Of a stretch of 37,246 nt of DNA, positions 26,127-35,201 are shown piece after piece. The notes under the pieces were generated by a model that did no database searches, was not told where the DNA came from, and was given only the letters and a program-made list of their open reading frames with translations. The translations under genes and the position numbers were made by a program. Numbering within the stretch: the first letter of the stretch is position 1; each line of letters starts with the position of its first letter. Origin of the DNA: an uncultured Desulfuromonadales bacterium (GTDB lineage: Bacteria > Desulfobacterota > Desulfuromonadia > Desulfuromonadales > Geopsychrobacteraceae). The DNA is taken from positions 1-37,246 of the forward strand of contig CAMYNR010000167.1 in assembly GCA_947259715.1 (NCBI GenBank). Reading direction: 5' to 3'.

Positions 26127-26221
26127 CTTCTGGAACCTGTGTAGCTTCAGGATATTTGAGTTATCTAATTTTCGAGATGGCATCCTAGCATGACTTGCGT
26201 TTTTATAAGAATATTTTTAAT

Positions 26222-26248
26222 AAAAAAAGGCGGCCTCGAAAGGCCGCC
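26222..26248 (-). terminator. Rho-independent terminator after frdB
   Basis: On the minus strand GGCGGCCT-TTCG-AGGCCGCC is an 8-bp stem with a UUCG tetraloop, followed directly by seven T. It closes the frdCAB transcript 29 bases after the stop. Confidence 0.93.
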
Positions 26249-26277
26249 CATGAAAAATTGAACCAAAGAGCCGAGGA

Positions 26278-27015
26278 TTAAACCATCGACTTCATATATT
26301 CGCGGTTAAGCTTGGCAATAAACTTAACGTTAATCCCTTTCGGGCAGGCTTCCTGGCACTCATAGTGGTTGGTGCAGTTACCGAAGCCCTCATCCAACAT
26401 GGCTTCGGTCATGTTTTTCACCCGGGCCTTGGCCTCACCCTTACCTTGCGGCAGAACCGCCAACTGGGCGACCTTGGCACTGGTATACAGCATGGCCGAG
26501 CTATTCGGGCAGGAAGCGACACAGGCACCGCAGCCGATACATTCCGCCGCATCCATAGCATAATCTGCATCCGGTTTGGGAATCAGAATAGCGTTGCCAT
26601 CGGCAACACCGCCGGTGTGGCAGGAAGTGTAGCCACCGGACTGCATGACCACTTCGAGGGCGTTCCGATCAACAATCAAATCTTTTTGAATCGGAAATGC
26701 CCGCGCCCGCCAGGGCTCGATGAATATTTCATCGCCATCATTGAAAGAACGCATGTGCAGTTGGCAGACGGTGGTCCGCTCCTGGCCGCCATGAGCCTTG
26801 CCATTGATGACCTGCGAACACATCCCGCAGATCCCTTCCCGACAATCATGATCGAAAGCAACCGGATCTTTGCCGCCCTTAATCAGATCTTCGTTGAGAT
26901 CATCGAGCATCTCGAGAAAGGACTGATCTTCGCTGACCCCTTTGACCTGGTAAGTTTCCAGCTTTCCCTTATCCTGTGGCCCCTTCTGGCGCCATACGTG
27001 CAATGTCAGGTTCAT
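26278..27015 (-). CDS. frdB: Succinate dehydrogenase/fumarate reductase iron-sulfur subunit
   Basis: A 245-residue subunit that passes electrons between the flavoprotein and the membrane haem. Three cluster motifs are visible: CREGICGMC plus TVCQL for [2Fe-2S], [11 protein letters not shown] for [4Fe-4S], and [14 protein letters not shown] for the third cluster. The ATG overlaps the flavoprotein stop by one base (TAATG). The overall sequence type matches the Geobacter/Bacillus-like three-subunit complexes rather than the E. coli one. In Geobacter the same FrdCAB complex works as both fumarate reductase and succinate dehydrogenase, and that dual use is inferred here. The gene could equally be named sdhB. 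Confidence 0.95.
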   Translation of the reverse strand: MNLTLHVWRQKGPQDKGKLETYQVKGVSEDQSFLEMLDDLNEDLIKGGKDPVAFDHDCREGICGMCSQVINGKAHGGQERTTVCQLHMRSFNDGDEIFIEPWRARAFPIQKDLIVDRNALEVVMQSGGYTSCHTGGVADGNAILIPKPDADYAMDAAECIGCGACVASCPNSSAMLYTSAKVAQLAVLPQGKGEAKARVKNMTEAMLDEGFGNCTNHYECQEACPKGINVKFIAKLNREYMKSMV

Positions 27016-28934
27016 TATTTATAACTCCTCACAGCAAGCTTGACGTTTTCGAATTTCAAGGGCTCTTTGTGCAGCTCAGGTTCTTTGTCTACACCCTTGA
27101 ATTCCCAGGCACCGACATAGGCGAAGTTTTCGTCATCACGCATCGCCTCACCATCATCGGTCTGGTGCTCAGTCCGGAAGTGACCACCACAAGATTCTTC
27201 ACGATGCAATGCATCTTTTGCGAAGACTTCGGCAAACTCCAGAAAGTCAGCCAGGCGACCGGCGTTTTCAAGCTGCTGATTGATTTCGCCAGCTTCACCG
27301 GTGACGTTGACATTGTTCCAGAACTCATCGCGAATTTCCGGAATCCGTTGGAGAGCGTTCTTGAGGCTGGCATCACTACGCGCCATGCCGGCATCTTCCC
27401 ACATAACCTTGCCAAGCTCACGGTGCAGCTCGCTGACGGTCTTCTTGCCGTTGATGTTGAGCAGCTTGTTGATGTCTTCCTCAACCTGATCGACCGACTC
27501 TTTAAATGCCGGATGGTCTTCCTTGATGGTACCCGGGGTAATCCCGGCCAGGTAGTTGGCGATGGTGTAAGGAATAACGAAGTAACCATCGGCCAGCCCC
27601 TGCATCAGTGCCGAAGCACCGAGACGGTTGGCGCCGTGAACCGAGAAGTTGGCCTCACCGAGAACGAACAGGCCGGGAACGTTGCTCATGCAGTTGTAAT
27701 CGACCCAGAGACCGCCCATGGAATAGTGCGGAGCCGGGTAGATACGCATCGGACGCTGGTAGGCGTTCTCGTCGGTGATCTTCTCGTACATTTCGAACAG
27801 GTTGCCGTAGCGCTCGGCGATGGTGCTTTCACCAACGCGATCGATGGCGGTCTGGTAGTCGAGGTAAACGCCACGCTTGCCGGGGCCGACGCCACGCTCG
27901 TCATCACACTGCTCTTTGGCGGCCCGGGAAGCGATGTCCCGCGGAGCCAGGTTTCCGAAGGAGGGATACTTCCGCTCCAGGTAGTAATCGCGATCCTCTT
28001 CCGGAATGTCGCCCGGAGCCTTGTCGCAATCTTCCTTCTTCTTCGGTACCCAACAACGACCGTCGTTCCGCAGCGATTCGGACATCAGAGTCAGCTTCGA
28101 CTGCTTGTCACCATGCTGCGGGATACAGGTCGGGTGAATCTGGGTATAGCAGGGGTTGGCGAAGTAGGCGCCCTTCTTGGCAGCCTTCCAGGCAGCGGTG
28201 ACGCTACAACCCATGGCGTTGGTGGAGAGATAGAAGACGTTGACGTAACCACCGGTCGCCAGGACCACGGCATCGCCCCAGTGGGACTCAAGCTTGCCGG
28301 TGATCAGGTTACGCACGGTGATCCCGCGAGCCACGCCATCAACCACCACCAAATCAACCATCTCGGTGCGCGGATGCAGCTTAACGGTTCCAGCTTTCAC
28401 CTGACGGGAGAGCGCCGAGTAGGCACCGAGCAGCAGCTGCTGACCGGTTTGACCGCGGGCGTAGAAAGTCCGGGAGACCTGTGCGCCACCGAAAGAGCGG
28501 TTGTCGAGGTATCCAGCGTAGTCACGGGCGAAAGGCACACCCTGGGCAACACACTGGTCGATGATGTTATTCGACACCTGAGCCAGACGCCAGACGTCAG
28601 CTTCACGGGCGCGGAAGTCACCACCCTTGATGGTATCGTAGAACAGACGATAGATGGAGTCACCATCGTTCGGATAGTTCTTGGCCGCGTTAATTCCGCC
28701 CTGAGCAGCAATCGAGTGAGCGCGACGGGCGCTGTCCTGATAGCAGAAGGCTTCAACATTATAGCCAAGCTCGCCCAGCGAAGCAGCGCCAGCGCCACCT
28801 GCGAGACCGGTACCGACCATCAGAATTTTAAATTTACGCTTATTCGCCGGGTTCACCAGCTTCATGTCGAAGCGGTGTTTATCCCAGGATTTTTCAATTG
28901 GACCTGTGGGTGCTTTTCCATCGAGAATCATCAA
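27015..28934 (-). CDS. frdA: Succinate dehydrogenase/fumarate reductase flavoprotein subunit
   Basis: A 639-residue flavoprotein that interconverts succinate and fumarate. The FAD-binding start is [19 protein letters not shown]. The covalent-FAD His lies in [16 protein letters not shown]. The active-site region [26 protein letters not shown] and the capping-domain [19 protein letters not shown] are both present. The length and ending match the large flavoproteins of three-subunit di-haem complexes. It lies 9 bases after frdC and overlaps frdB. The opposite strand carries a 653-codon open frame that is only a shadow of this gene. Confidence 0.96.
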   Translation of the reverse strand: MMILDGKAPTGPIEKSWDKHRFDMKLVNPANKRKFKILMVGTGLAGGAGAASLGELGYNVEAFCYQDSARRAHSIAAQGGINAAKNYPNDGDSIYRLFYDTIKGGDFRAREADVWRLAQVSNNIIDQCVAQGVPFARDYAGYLDNRSFGGAQVSRTFYARGQTGQQLLLGAYSALSRQVKAGTVKLHPRTEMVDLVVVDGVARGITVRNLITGKLESHWGDAVVLATGGYVNVFYLSTNAMGCSVTAAWKAAKKGAYFANPCYTQIHPTCIPQHGDKQSKLTLMSESLRNDGRCWVPKKKEDCDKAPGDIPEEDRDYYLERKYPSFGNLAPRDIASRAAKEQCDDERGVGPGKRGVYLDYQTAIDRVGESTIAERYGNLFEMYEKITDENAYQRPMRIYPAPHYSMGGLWVDYNCMSNVPGLFVLGEANFSVHGANRLGASALMQGLADGYFVIPYTIANYLAGITPGTIKEDHPAFKESVDQVEEDINKLLNINGKKTVSELHRELGKVMWEDAGMARSDASLKNALQRIPEIRDEFWNNVNVTGEAGEINQQLENAGRLADFLEFAEVFAKDALHREESCGGHFRTEHQTDDGEAMRDDENFAYVGAWEFKGVDKEPELHKEPLKFENVKLAVRSYK

Positions 28935-28943
28935 TAAACCCCC

Positions 28944-29612
28944 TTACTTAATGCCAACGAGGAAGACAAACGGAATCATCGCGTAACCGATCAGGAAGAC
29001 AACAGCCACCAATTTACCGACGGCAATCACCTTGCTCTGACTCGGGCCGTTATTGAAACCGAGAGTCTGAACGAAGCTGGAGAGGCCATGACCTAAATGG
29101 AAGAACAGAGCAAACATGGCAGCGATGTAAACCAGCGAAACAAATGCTTTTTCAAAACTGAGCTTGACCATCGAGTACACATCCGGGCGCCCGTTAACCA
29201 GGGTGTTGATCGCGTCGGTGGCATCGGTATGGACAACGTGCATGGTGAAGTGCAGCAGGTGATAGACCACGAAAACCAGCAGAATAACGCCAGTGTAGAT
29301 CATCGACTCTGCCGAGAAAGTGGTAATCTGCCGCTTTTTAATAGCATAAGCTTCCGGAGAAGCGGTGCTGTTTTCCATCGACAGTTGAATGCCGAAGGTA
29401 ATGTGCACGGCGAACAGCGCCAGCATCACAGCACGGAAGATCCAGACGACCGGTCCCAGGCTGTGCAGCTTTTCAGCATAAATGTTGATGGCCTCGGTGC
29501 CGGCAAAGATTGACAGGTTACCGAGCAAGTGAACGATAATGAACCCCACCAGAAGCAGGCCGGTTACCGCCATCAGAACTTTTCGTCCCACAGTACTTGT
29601 TGTCAAATGCAT
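28944..29612 (-). CDS. frdC: Succinate dehydrogenase/fumarate reductase cytochrome b subunit
   Basis: A 222-residue membrane anchor with five transmembrane segments. Conserved His in each of several helices (IIVHLLGNLSIF, AVHITFGIQL, YHLLHFTMHVVH, FHLGHGLSSFVQTLG) fit the two haem b groups of the B. subtilis SdhC/Wolinella FrdC family. It exchanges electrons with menaquinone and is first in the frdCAB operon. A GAGGGAAATGACACT stretch precedes the ATG. A long leader of about 250 bp separates the start from the likely promoter zone. Confidence 0.94.
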   Translation of the reverse strand: MHLTTSTVGRKVLMAVTGLLLVGFIIVHLLGNLSIFAGTEAINIYAEKLHSLGPVVWIFRAVMLALFAVHITFGIQLSMENSTASPEAYAIKKRQITTFSAESMIYTGVILLVFVVYHLLHFTMHVVHTDATDAINTLVNGRPDVYSMVKLSFEKAFVSLVYIAAMFALFFHLGHGLSSFVQTLGFNNGPSQSKVIAVGKLVAVVFLIGYAMIPFVFLVGIK

Positions 29613-29701
29613 AGTGTCATTTCCCTCGAGAATGTGAATTGATTGCCGATCAGGGAACTGCCTTTCCTTGATTCAATCACTAACGGCCTGTTACGGGCGG
29701 C

Positions 29702-29794
29702 TCAAGGCCCGGCACGTCGCTCCTTCTGAAACTGAGCCAGCTCTCTCCATGGCGGCCCCCGCCAGTGTTCAATCCTCCTAAGCATCAGCGACAT
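29702..29794 (-). CDS. Candidate 30-residue leader ORF upstream of frdC
   Basis: An ATG-to-TGA frame of 31 codons inside the frdC leader. The peptide is basic and aromatic (MSLMLRRIEHW, then RGPPWRELAQFQKERRAGP). Its composition looks protein-like, and AAAGG precedes the ATG directly, though closer than is usual. It could be a leader peptide, a small protein or chance. I do not recognise the family with confidence. Confidence 0.3.
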   Translation of the reverse strand: MSLMLRRIEHWRGPPWRELAQFQKERRAGP

Positions 29795-29864
29795 CCTTTC
29801 GGTGTCTAAACGAAAATAGTTTATTCAGCCAAGCTGAAGCGATCCATATAGATGAAATGAAATC

Positions 29865-29877
29865 GTATACTGTATAC
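29865..29877. promoter_or_regulatory. GTATAC-N-GTATAC operator-like site upstream of frdCAB
   Basis: Two copies of the palindromic hexamer GTATAC are separated by one base, about 250 bp before frdC in an AT-rich stretch. Similar short dyads are bound by GntR-type regulators. The binding protein here is unknown. Confidence 0.4.
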
Positions 29878-29981
29878 TAAACATTATTAAAAAATTAAAC
29901 AAAAAAAGACCGAAATAGATGAATTCTAATCCTCAGCTGGCAGGCTGAGTGAAGCGTGGAGGCGGGTTGGAACCGGGTGAT

Positions 29982-30018
29982 AAAAAATGGCCGGAAAGGA
30001 TTCCCCCTTGCCGGCCAT
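29982..30018 (-). terminator. Rho-independent terminator after valS
   Basis: ATGGCCGG (29987-29994) pairs with CCGGCCAT (30011-30018). On the minus strand it is followed by TTTTTA. It begins 5 bases after the valS stop. Confidence 0.85.
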
Positions 30019-30023
30019 GAGTC

Positions 30024-32684
30024 TTAAGGCTTCAGAGCCAATATTTTATCCAGGCTCTGGCGTAAAATTGTGAGTTTCTCTTCGGCTGCCGCGAGCTTGC
30101 CGCGATCTTTCTCCAGAACTTGTGGCGGCGCATTGGCGACAAACTTCTCGTTGGAGAGTTTCTTGTTGAAAAACCCAACGTCTTTTTCAACCTTGGCGAT
30201 CTCTTTGTTCAGGCGCAGCTCCTCTTCGGCGACATTGATCAGCCCGGCCAAAGGAATAAGCACCTCGACATCGCCAGCGACCTGGGTAGACGCCTGCTTC
30301 GGATGTTCCAGGCCGACCGCGACCTGCAACTCCTCTACCCGCGCCAAGGATTTGATATACGCCTGGCCTGTATTGATGGCGGTGACGGACGCGGCCGACT
30401 TTGCATCGAGAGCGACAGCGATCCGCTTGCCGGGCGGCACATCCAGTTCGCCCCGAATGTTGCGGATCGCCCGAATCACCTCCATCAGCAGTTCCATCCG
30501 GTCCACCGCGGCGGGATCGATGGTCGCAATACCGCCAGTCGGATAATCGGCCTGCATGATTGAAATGCAGGGGCGCTCACCAGGCAGCGCCTGCCAGATC
30601 TCTTCAGTAACGAAAGGCAGGACCGGATGTAACAGCCTTAATAAGCCTTCGAGGACAGTGTAAAGCACGGTCTGAGCTCTGCGGCGGGCGTTTGCATCAT
30701 CGCCATAAAGATCCTGCTTACTCAGCTCCACATACCAATCGCAGAACTCATGCCAGGTAAAGGAGTAGAGAGTACTGGCGACATCGTTGAATTTATAATC
30801 GGCAAGGGCCTGATTGGCCTCAGCTGCTGTTTTTGCGAACCGATCGAGAATCCACTGATCGGCCAGAGACAGCTCAAAGTCGGCGAGGCTTTCTGCCGAA
30901 GGGTCGAAATCCTCCAAATTCATCAGGGCGAACCGGCTGGCATTCCAGAGCTTATTGACGAAATTCCGGTAGCCGCCAATCCGTTCGGTGGAAAGTTTGA
31001 TGTCCCGGCCCATGGCAGCAAACGCACAGAGGGTATAGCGGAAAGCATCCGCGCCGTACTCGTCGACAATGGTCAATGGGTCGATGACGTTACCCTTCGA
31101 CTTGCTCATTTTCTGCCCATGAGCGTCGCGCACCAGGGCATGGATGTAGACCTCTTTGAAGGGGACCTGCTCCATGAACTTGAGGCCCATCATCATCATC
31201 CGCGCAACCCAGAAGAAGAGAATATCAAAACCGGTGACCAGACAGCTGGTCGGATAGAATTTTTGCAGGGTTTCGGTTCTTTCCGGCCAGCCCATAGTGG
31301 AAAAGGGCCAGAGCGCCGAAGAGAACCAGGTGTCGAGCACGTCAGTCTCCTGGCGGATGTTGCTGCTGCCGCACTTCTTACAGGACGTCGCATCGTCCAT
31401 GGCGACGGTGATCGCTTCGCAGTCGTCGCAGTACCAGGCCGGAATGCGATGGCCCCACCAGATCTGGCGACTGATGCACCAATCCTGGATGTTGTACATC
31501 CACTCGTAATAGGTTTTCTCCCACTGCGCCGGGACAATTTTGGTATCGCCCCCTTCAACTGCCTTGATCGCCTCCTTGGCAAGCGGGCCAACCGAGACAT
31601 ACCACTGCTTGCTCATATAAGGCTCGATGATCGTCTTGCAACGGTAGCATTCGCCGACCGCATTGGAATAATCATCGACCTTCTCCAGCAGCCCCTTGGC
31701 ATCCAGGTCGGCAACCACATTCTTGCGTGCCTGGTAGCGCTCCTGCCCATGGTAGGGCCCACCGTTTTCATTGATGACGCCCGACTCGTCAAGGACGTTG
31801 ATATTCTCCAGCTCATGCCGCTTGCCGATCTCAAAGTCATTGAAATCATGGGCCGGGGTGATCTTCACCGCGCCGGAACCGAACTCCATATCGACATAGT
31901 CATCTGCGATGATCGGAATCTCCCGATCGACCAGCGGCAGCAGCACTGTCTTGCCGATCAGCTCCCGATAACGCTCATCTTCGGGATTGACCGCCACTGC
32001 GGTATCTCCGAGCATGGTTTCAGGGCGGGTCGTCGCAACCACCAGCACTTGCTCACTGTCCTTGACCGGGTAGCGCAGATGCCAGAGATTGCCCTGCTTA
32101 TCCTCATGCTCGACTTCCAGATCAGAAAGCGCCGTGTGACAACGGGGGCACCAGTTGATCAGACGATTGGCGCGATAAATCAGACCGTCCTCGTAGAGGC
32201 GGACAAAAACTTCGCGGACCGCCTTGGACAACCCTTCATCCATGGTGAAACGCTCACGCTGCCAGTCACAGGAGGCACCCAGCCGTTTGAGCTGATTGAT
32301 GATCTGGCCACCGGACTCTTCACGCCACTGCCAGACCCGCTGAACAAACTCATCCCGGCCGAGGTCATGACGATCCTTACCGTCCGCCGCGAGCTGTTTT
32401 TCAACCACATTCTGGGTGGCAATTCCGGCGTGATCGGTGCCGGGCATCCAGAGCACTTCATGGCCGGTCATCCGCTTCCAGCGGCAGAGAATATCCTGCA
32501 GAGTATTGTTGAGAGCATGCCCCATGTGCAACACGCCGGTGACATTAGGTGGCGGAATAACAATAGAATAGTGCGGTTTGGCAGAGGTTTCATCGGCGTG
32601 AAAATCACCCCGCTGTTCCCAGACATCAAACCATTTCTGCTCAACTTGAGCCGGCTCGTACCCCTTAGGCAGTTCTTTTTTCAT
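30024..32684 (-). CDS. valS: Valyl-tRNA synthetase
   Basis: An 886-residue class I aminoacyl-tRNA synthetase that charges tRNA-Val and edits threonine. The HIGH-type motif is PPPNVTGVLHMGHALN near residue 43 and the KMSKS motif is in GQKMSKSKGNVIDP. The CP1 editing domain lies between them, with TTRPETMLGDTAVAV and paired Cys zinc-like motifs (CDDCEAITV, CKKCGS). The C-terminal coiled-coil arm typical of ValRS closes the protein (LRLNKEIAKVEKDVGFFNKKLSNEKFVANAPPQ region). ATG 32684, with GAGG upstream, matches the family start; a longer frame from 32741 is not credible. Confidence 0.98.
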   Translation of the reverse strand: MKKELPKGYEPAQVEQKWFDVWEQRGDFHADETSAKPHYSIVIPPPNVTGVLHMGHALNNTLQDILCRWKRMTGHEVLWMPGTDHAGIATQNVVEKQLAADGKDRHDLGRDEFVQRVWQWREESGGQIINQLKRLGASCDWQRERFTMDEGLSKAVREVFVRLYEDGLIYRANRLINWCPRCHTALSDLEVEHEDKQGNLWHLRYPVKDSEQVLVVATTRPETMLGDTAVAVNPEDERYRELIGKTVLLPLVDREIPIIADDYVDMEFGSGAVKITPAHDFNDFEIGKRHELENINVLDESGVINENGGPYHGQERYQARKNVVADLDAKGLLEKVDDYSNAVGECYRCKTIIEPYMSKQWYVSVGPLAKEAIKAVEGGDTKIVPAQWEKTYYEWMYNIQDWCISRQIWWGHRIPAWYCDDCEAITVAMDDATSCKKCGSSNIRQETDVLDTWFSSALWPFSTMGWPERTETLQKFYPTSCLVTGFDILFFWVARMMMMGLKFMEQVPFKEVYIHALVRDAHGQKMSKSKGNVIDPLTIVDEYGADAFRYTLCAFAAMGRDIKLSTERIGGYRNFVNKLWNASRFALMNLEDFDPSAESLADFELSLADQWILDRFAKTAAEANQALADYKFNDVASTLYSFTWHEFCDWYVELSKQDLYGDDANARRRAQTVLYTVLEGLLRLLHPVLPFVTEEIWQALPGERPCISIMQADYPTGGIATIDPAAVDRMELLMEVIRAIRNIRGELDVPPGKRIAVALDAKSAASVTAINTGQAYIKSLARVEELQVAVGLEHPKQASTQVAGDVEVLIPLAGLINVAEEELRLNKEIAKVEKDVGFFNKKLSNEKFVANAPPQVLEKDRGKLAAAEEKLTILRQSLDKILALKP

Positions 32685-32743
32685 GTTGCCCAGATCCTCT
32701 TTATTGAAAACTATGATGAAATGAATATATTCGGGGGACAATA

Positions 32744-32787
32744 AAGGGGGGAGGCAAGGAAGTCAAGATCTCCCTGCCTCCCCCCTT
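32744..32787 (-). terminator. Strong hairpin after the response regulator gene
   Basis: AAGGGGGGAGGCA (32744-32756) pairs perfectly over 13 bp with TGCCTCCCCCCTT (32775-32787). On the minus strand it is followed by TATTGTCC, so the T run is weak. It separates the CheW/regulator operon from valS. Confidence 0.72.
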
Positions 32788-32818
32788 GGAGAGCGATTAT
32801 CTGCCTTGCGGAGCAGCT

Positions 32819-34744
32819 TTATTCAACACCCTGCTTGAGGCGACGGATCTCTTCCCGGATCATCGACTCGGCCAGGTCGGGAACCACCTCCCAGGCGATT
32901 TGCTCAAGCATTTCATTGGCGAGTTTCTCGATCATCGGTCCGGCAACCTTGGCAACGACAGCCTTCAGGTCCTCTTCAGACAACTCCCGGAGCTGCTGCT
33001 CGACCTGCTCGATGGGAGCCTCATCGGAGACATCCGGGGCAGCCGCCAGAGCCGTGGCCGCGACCCCTGTCGCAACTCCGGCAGCAGCCAGTCCCGCTAC
33101 TGCTTCACCTGGCTCGTCGACTGTCTCCTCAGCGGCGGTTTCAGCCACAGCCGGTTCCTCTTCTTCATCGCCAGCGGCATCGAAGAAAAAGCCGTCATCC
33201 TCCTCGGCCTCCTGATTGACAGGCTCCTCTTCCGCCACAGGCTCCTCGACAAACTCCAACCCAGCGGCAGCCTCTTCCGCCTCCGACTCGCTCTGCGTCA
33301 GACTCATCTCAGGTTCAGTCAGCGGCTGGTCGATCCCTTGCTGCTCTTCTTCTGCCAGCACGAAAACACCATCTTCAGCATCTGCAGTGCTTAAAGGCTC
33401 ACCAATTTCTCCACCAGCCTCTCCGGCATCAACTTCCGTCAGTGGCTCTTCGGTGAGGATATCTTCCTCAGCCAGTTCGAGAATCTCCTCCTCGGCATCC
33501 ACCTCGGCATCAGCCAGGGCCAGCCCTTCAGGTAGCCCATCTTGTCGCTCTGTATCGCCACTGCCCTCCACGACCGGTGCTGCAGGGTCCAGACTCTCCG
33601 CGAAAGCAGTATCGAGCGCCGGCTCCTCCGGCTCCAGTACGAACGGCTCCGCTAGAGCCTGTCCAGCAGCAGGCGCCTTTTCCAACGTTGCCGAGACCTC
33701 TTCAGAACCGACCGTCTCGACCTGCTCCATTGGTTCGGGGTCAAGCAGATCATCACTGTCACTGACAAAGCTGTTAAAACCTGCAGAAGACTCCAGGCTC
33801 GGCTCAGTTTCTTCCGCCGCAGCGAAACCGATAGATTCGGCATCAATATTCAGCTCAGCCTCAGGATGTTCTGTCTCCGCAGGCGCAAGCTCCTCGCTAC
33901 CAGCGGCTTCAATCTTTTCAGAGCTGGTCTGTTCCGCTTCAGCTGCGGCAGGCTCCAACTCGTCATCTTCAAAGGAAATTGCGTCCCAGATATCTTCCGT
34001 CGCGGTTTCTTCCGTCGCTAGTTCCGAACCGGCCGTGTCCACCGACTCAAGGCCGAAGTCAGCAGCGCCCACCTCAGAAGTAGTCTCTTCAACCTCAAAG
34101 GTAGTCTCTTCAACCTCAAAGGTAGTCTCTTCAACCTCAGAAGTAGTCTCTTCAACCCCAGAGGTAGTCTCTTCAACCTCAGAGGTAGTCTCTTCAACCT
34201 CAGAGTCAAACTCGAGTTCAAGCTCAGCAGCAGGATCTGCCTCAAGCTCCGAAAAGGCAGCGCCTGTAGCACTGGCCGCAGCAAGAATCGATACGGACTC
34301 CCCTCCCGACAGATTTTCTGCCGGTTCGGCAATCTCATCCTCCTGCGGTTGTACGGAAGCCGCAGGGGTAGCAGGCTCGGCAGCCAGCAGCTGTTCGACT
34401 TTATCCAGCAAGGCCTGGGATTCAAATGGCTTCGACAGCCAGCCGTCAGCTCCAACCGCTTGCGCCCGATCTTCATCAAAATGATCAAAGGTTCCGGGCA
34501 GCAAAAGGACTGCGGTGTTTGCCAGCCGAGGATCGTTTTTCAGCGTTTCACAAAGCTCAAAACCGTCCTTACCGGGCATCGAAACATCTGCGATAACCAG
34601 ATCAGGAACTTCTTGTTGGGCTTTTACATATGCGTCATCACCATTGTCAGTGACCAGCAATTGATAATCTTCAGTGGCAAAGATAATACCGATGACTCTT
34701 TGAATCGTCACACTGTCATCGGCCAGCAGCAGCTTTTTAGTCAT
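32819..34744 (-). CDS. Response regulator with long acidic repeat region and helical C-terminus
   Basis: A 641-residue protein. Residues 1-120 are a full receiver domain: acidic pair LADDS, phospho-acceptor Asp in VIADVSMPG, and Lys in LSKPF. About 450 residues of Glu/Ala/Ser/Thr-rich, low-complexity and probably disordered sequence follow. These include seven EVEETTS-like heptads coded by a 21-bp tandem repeat (34071-34205). The last 60 residues form an amphipathic helical segment (PMIEKLANEMLEQIAWEVVPD...). The ATG at 34744 overlaps the CheW-like stop (ATGACTAA) and has GGGAGG 5 bases upstream. There is no output domain of a known type, so it may act by protein contacts in a chemosensory or polarity pathway. 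The function is unknown. Confidence 0.85.
   Translation of the reverse strand: MTKKLLLADDSVTIQRVIGIIFATEDYQLLVTDNGDDAYVKAQQEVPDLVIADVSMPGKDGFELCETLKNDPRLANTAVLLLPGTFDHFDEDRAQAVGADGWLSKPFESQALLDKVEQLLAAEPATPAASVQPQEDEIAEPAENLSGGESVSILAAASATGAAFSELEADPAAELELEFDSEVEETTSEVEETTSGVEETTSEVEETTFEVEETTFEVEETTSEVGAADFGLESVDTAGSELATEETATEDIWDAISFEDDELEPAAAEAEQTSSEKIEAAGSEELAPAETEHPEAELNIDAESIGFAAAEETEPSLESSAGFNSFVSDSDDLLDPEPMEQVETVGSEEVSATLEKAPAAGQALAEPFVLEPEEPALDTAFAESLDPAAPVVEGSGDTERQDGLPEGLALADAEVDAEEEILELAEEDILTEEPLTEVDAGEAGGEIGEPLSTADAEDGVFVLAEEEQQGIDQPLTEPEMSLTQSESEAEEAAAGLEFVEEPVAEEEPVNQEAEEDDGFFFDAAGDEEEEPAVAETAAEETVDEPGEAVAGLAAAGVATGVAATALAAAPDVSDEAPIEQVEQQLRELSEEDLKAVVAKVAGPMIEKLANEMLEQIAWEVVPDLAESMIREEIRRLKQGVE
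34071..34205 (-). repeat. 21-bp tandem repeat inside the response regulator gene
   Basis: Six full copies and one partial copy of a 21-bp unit (plus-strand form acctcagaggtagtctcttc + a) run head to tail from 34071. They differ at only a few bases. The unit is a multiple of three and codes EVEETTS/F/G, so copy changes keep the frame. Confidence 0.95.
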
Positions 34745-35201
34745 TGATGCCTCCCGCACCAGGAGATGAGACCTCCGGAATTCCGAAGGTCTGAAGCAAG
34801 CTCATTATCAGATTATCGACATCCAGAATAGCAAACCTATTCCGCTGGTAGTGAAATTCACCAGATTTGGCTGCCGCATCCGTTTCGTCAAGGGAGATAA
34901 TCCGCCCTTTTGCTTCTGGTACAATTCTGCTTGTCGTATCGGCCGGCAAGGCAATCCTACCGGCCTCAGATTCAATCAGCACAACGTAATCCGCGCTGGT
35001 CGCCGCTGCGCCATGGGCAAACAACAGCTCATGAAGGTTCAACAATGGCACCAAACGAGACTCATCGACTAACACCGACATGACACCATGCGGCAGCCGC
35101 GGCAGGGGAAAACAACGACAACGATGGACGACCCGCAACAATCTTGGCAACGGCACCGCGTAGCGAAATCCCGCAAACTGAAACAGGCCGAGCCGTTTCA
35201 C
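34737..35201 (-). CDS. CheW-like adaptor protein (second of pair)
   Basis: A 154-residue protein with a CheW-type SH3-like fold: FQFAGFRYAVPLPRLLRVVH at the start, a middle PLLNLHELL, and the closing FAILDVDNLIMSLLQTF. CheW proteins link chemoreceptors to the kinase CheA. Similarity is moderate and the N-terminal strand region is basic and Arg-rich. It overlaps the upstream CheW-like gene by 4 bases and the response regulator by 8 bases, so all three are one translationally coupled unit. Confidence 0.75.
   Translation of the reverse strand: MKRLGLFQFAGFRYAVPLPRLLRVVHRCRCFPLPRLPHGVMSVLVDESRLVPLLNLHELLFAHGAAATSADYVVLIESEAGRIALPADTTSRIVPEAKGRIISLDETDAAAKSGEFHYQRNRFAILDVDNLIMSLLQTFGIPEVSSPGAGGIND

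Larger units (their letters stand above)
29613..29981. other. frdC leader and promoter region
   Basis: About 370 bp without an established gene. Nearest frdC is a GC-rich leader containing the candidate small ORF. Beyond 29820 the sequence turns AT-rich and holds GTATAC-T-GTATAC (29865-29877). A small hairpin, CTCAGC/GCTGAG (29932-29949), lies next to the end of valS. Confidence 0.5.

Noticed and set aside
26976-28937. A 653-codon open frame antisense to frdA
   Set aside because: It is fully covered by a clear flavoprotein gene on the other strand. The predicted protein matches no recognisable family.
30750-32744. A 664-codon open frame antisense to valS
   Set aside because: Shadow of valS; valS has all catalytic motifs and the family length.
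34071-34205. Possible CRISPR-like repeats
   Set aside because: The 21-bp units are directly adjacent with no spacers and lie in frame inside a coding region.
33216-34484. A 422-codon Ser-rich open frame antisense to the response regulator
   Set aside because: It is the complement of the Glu-rich codons of the acidic region. Low complexity, no start signal.
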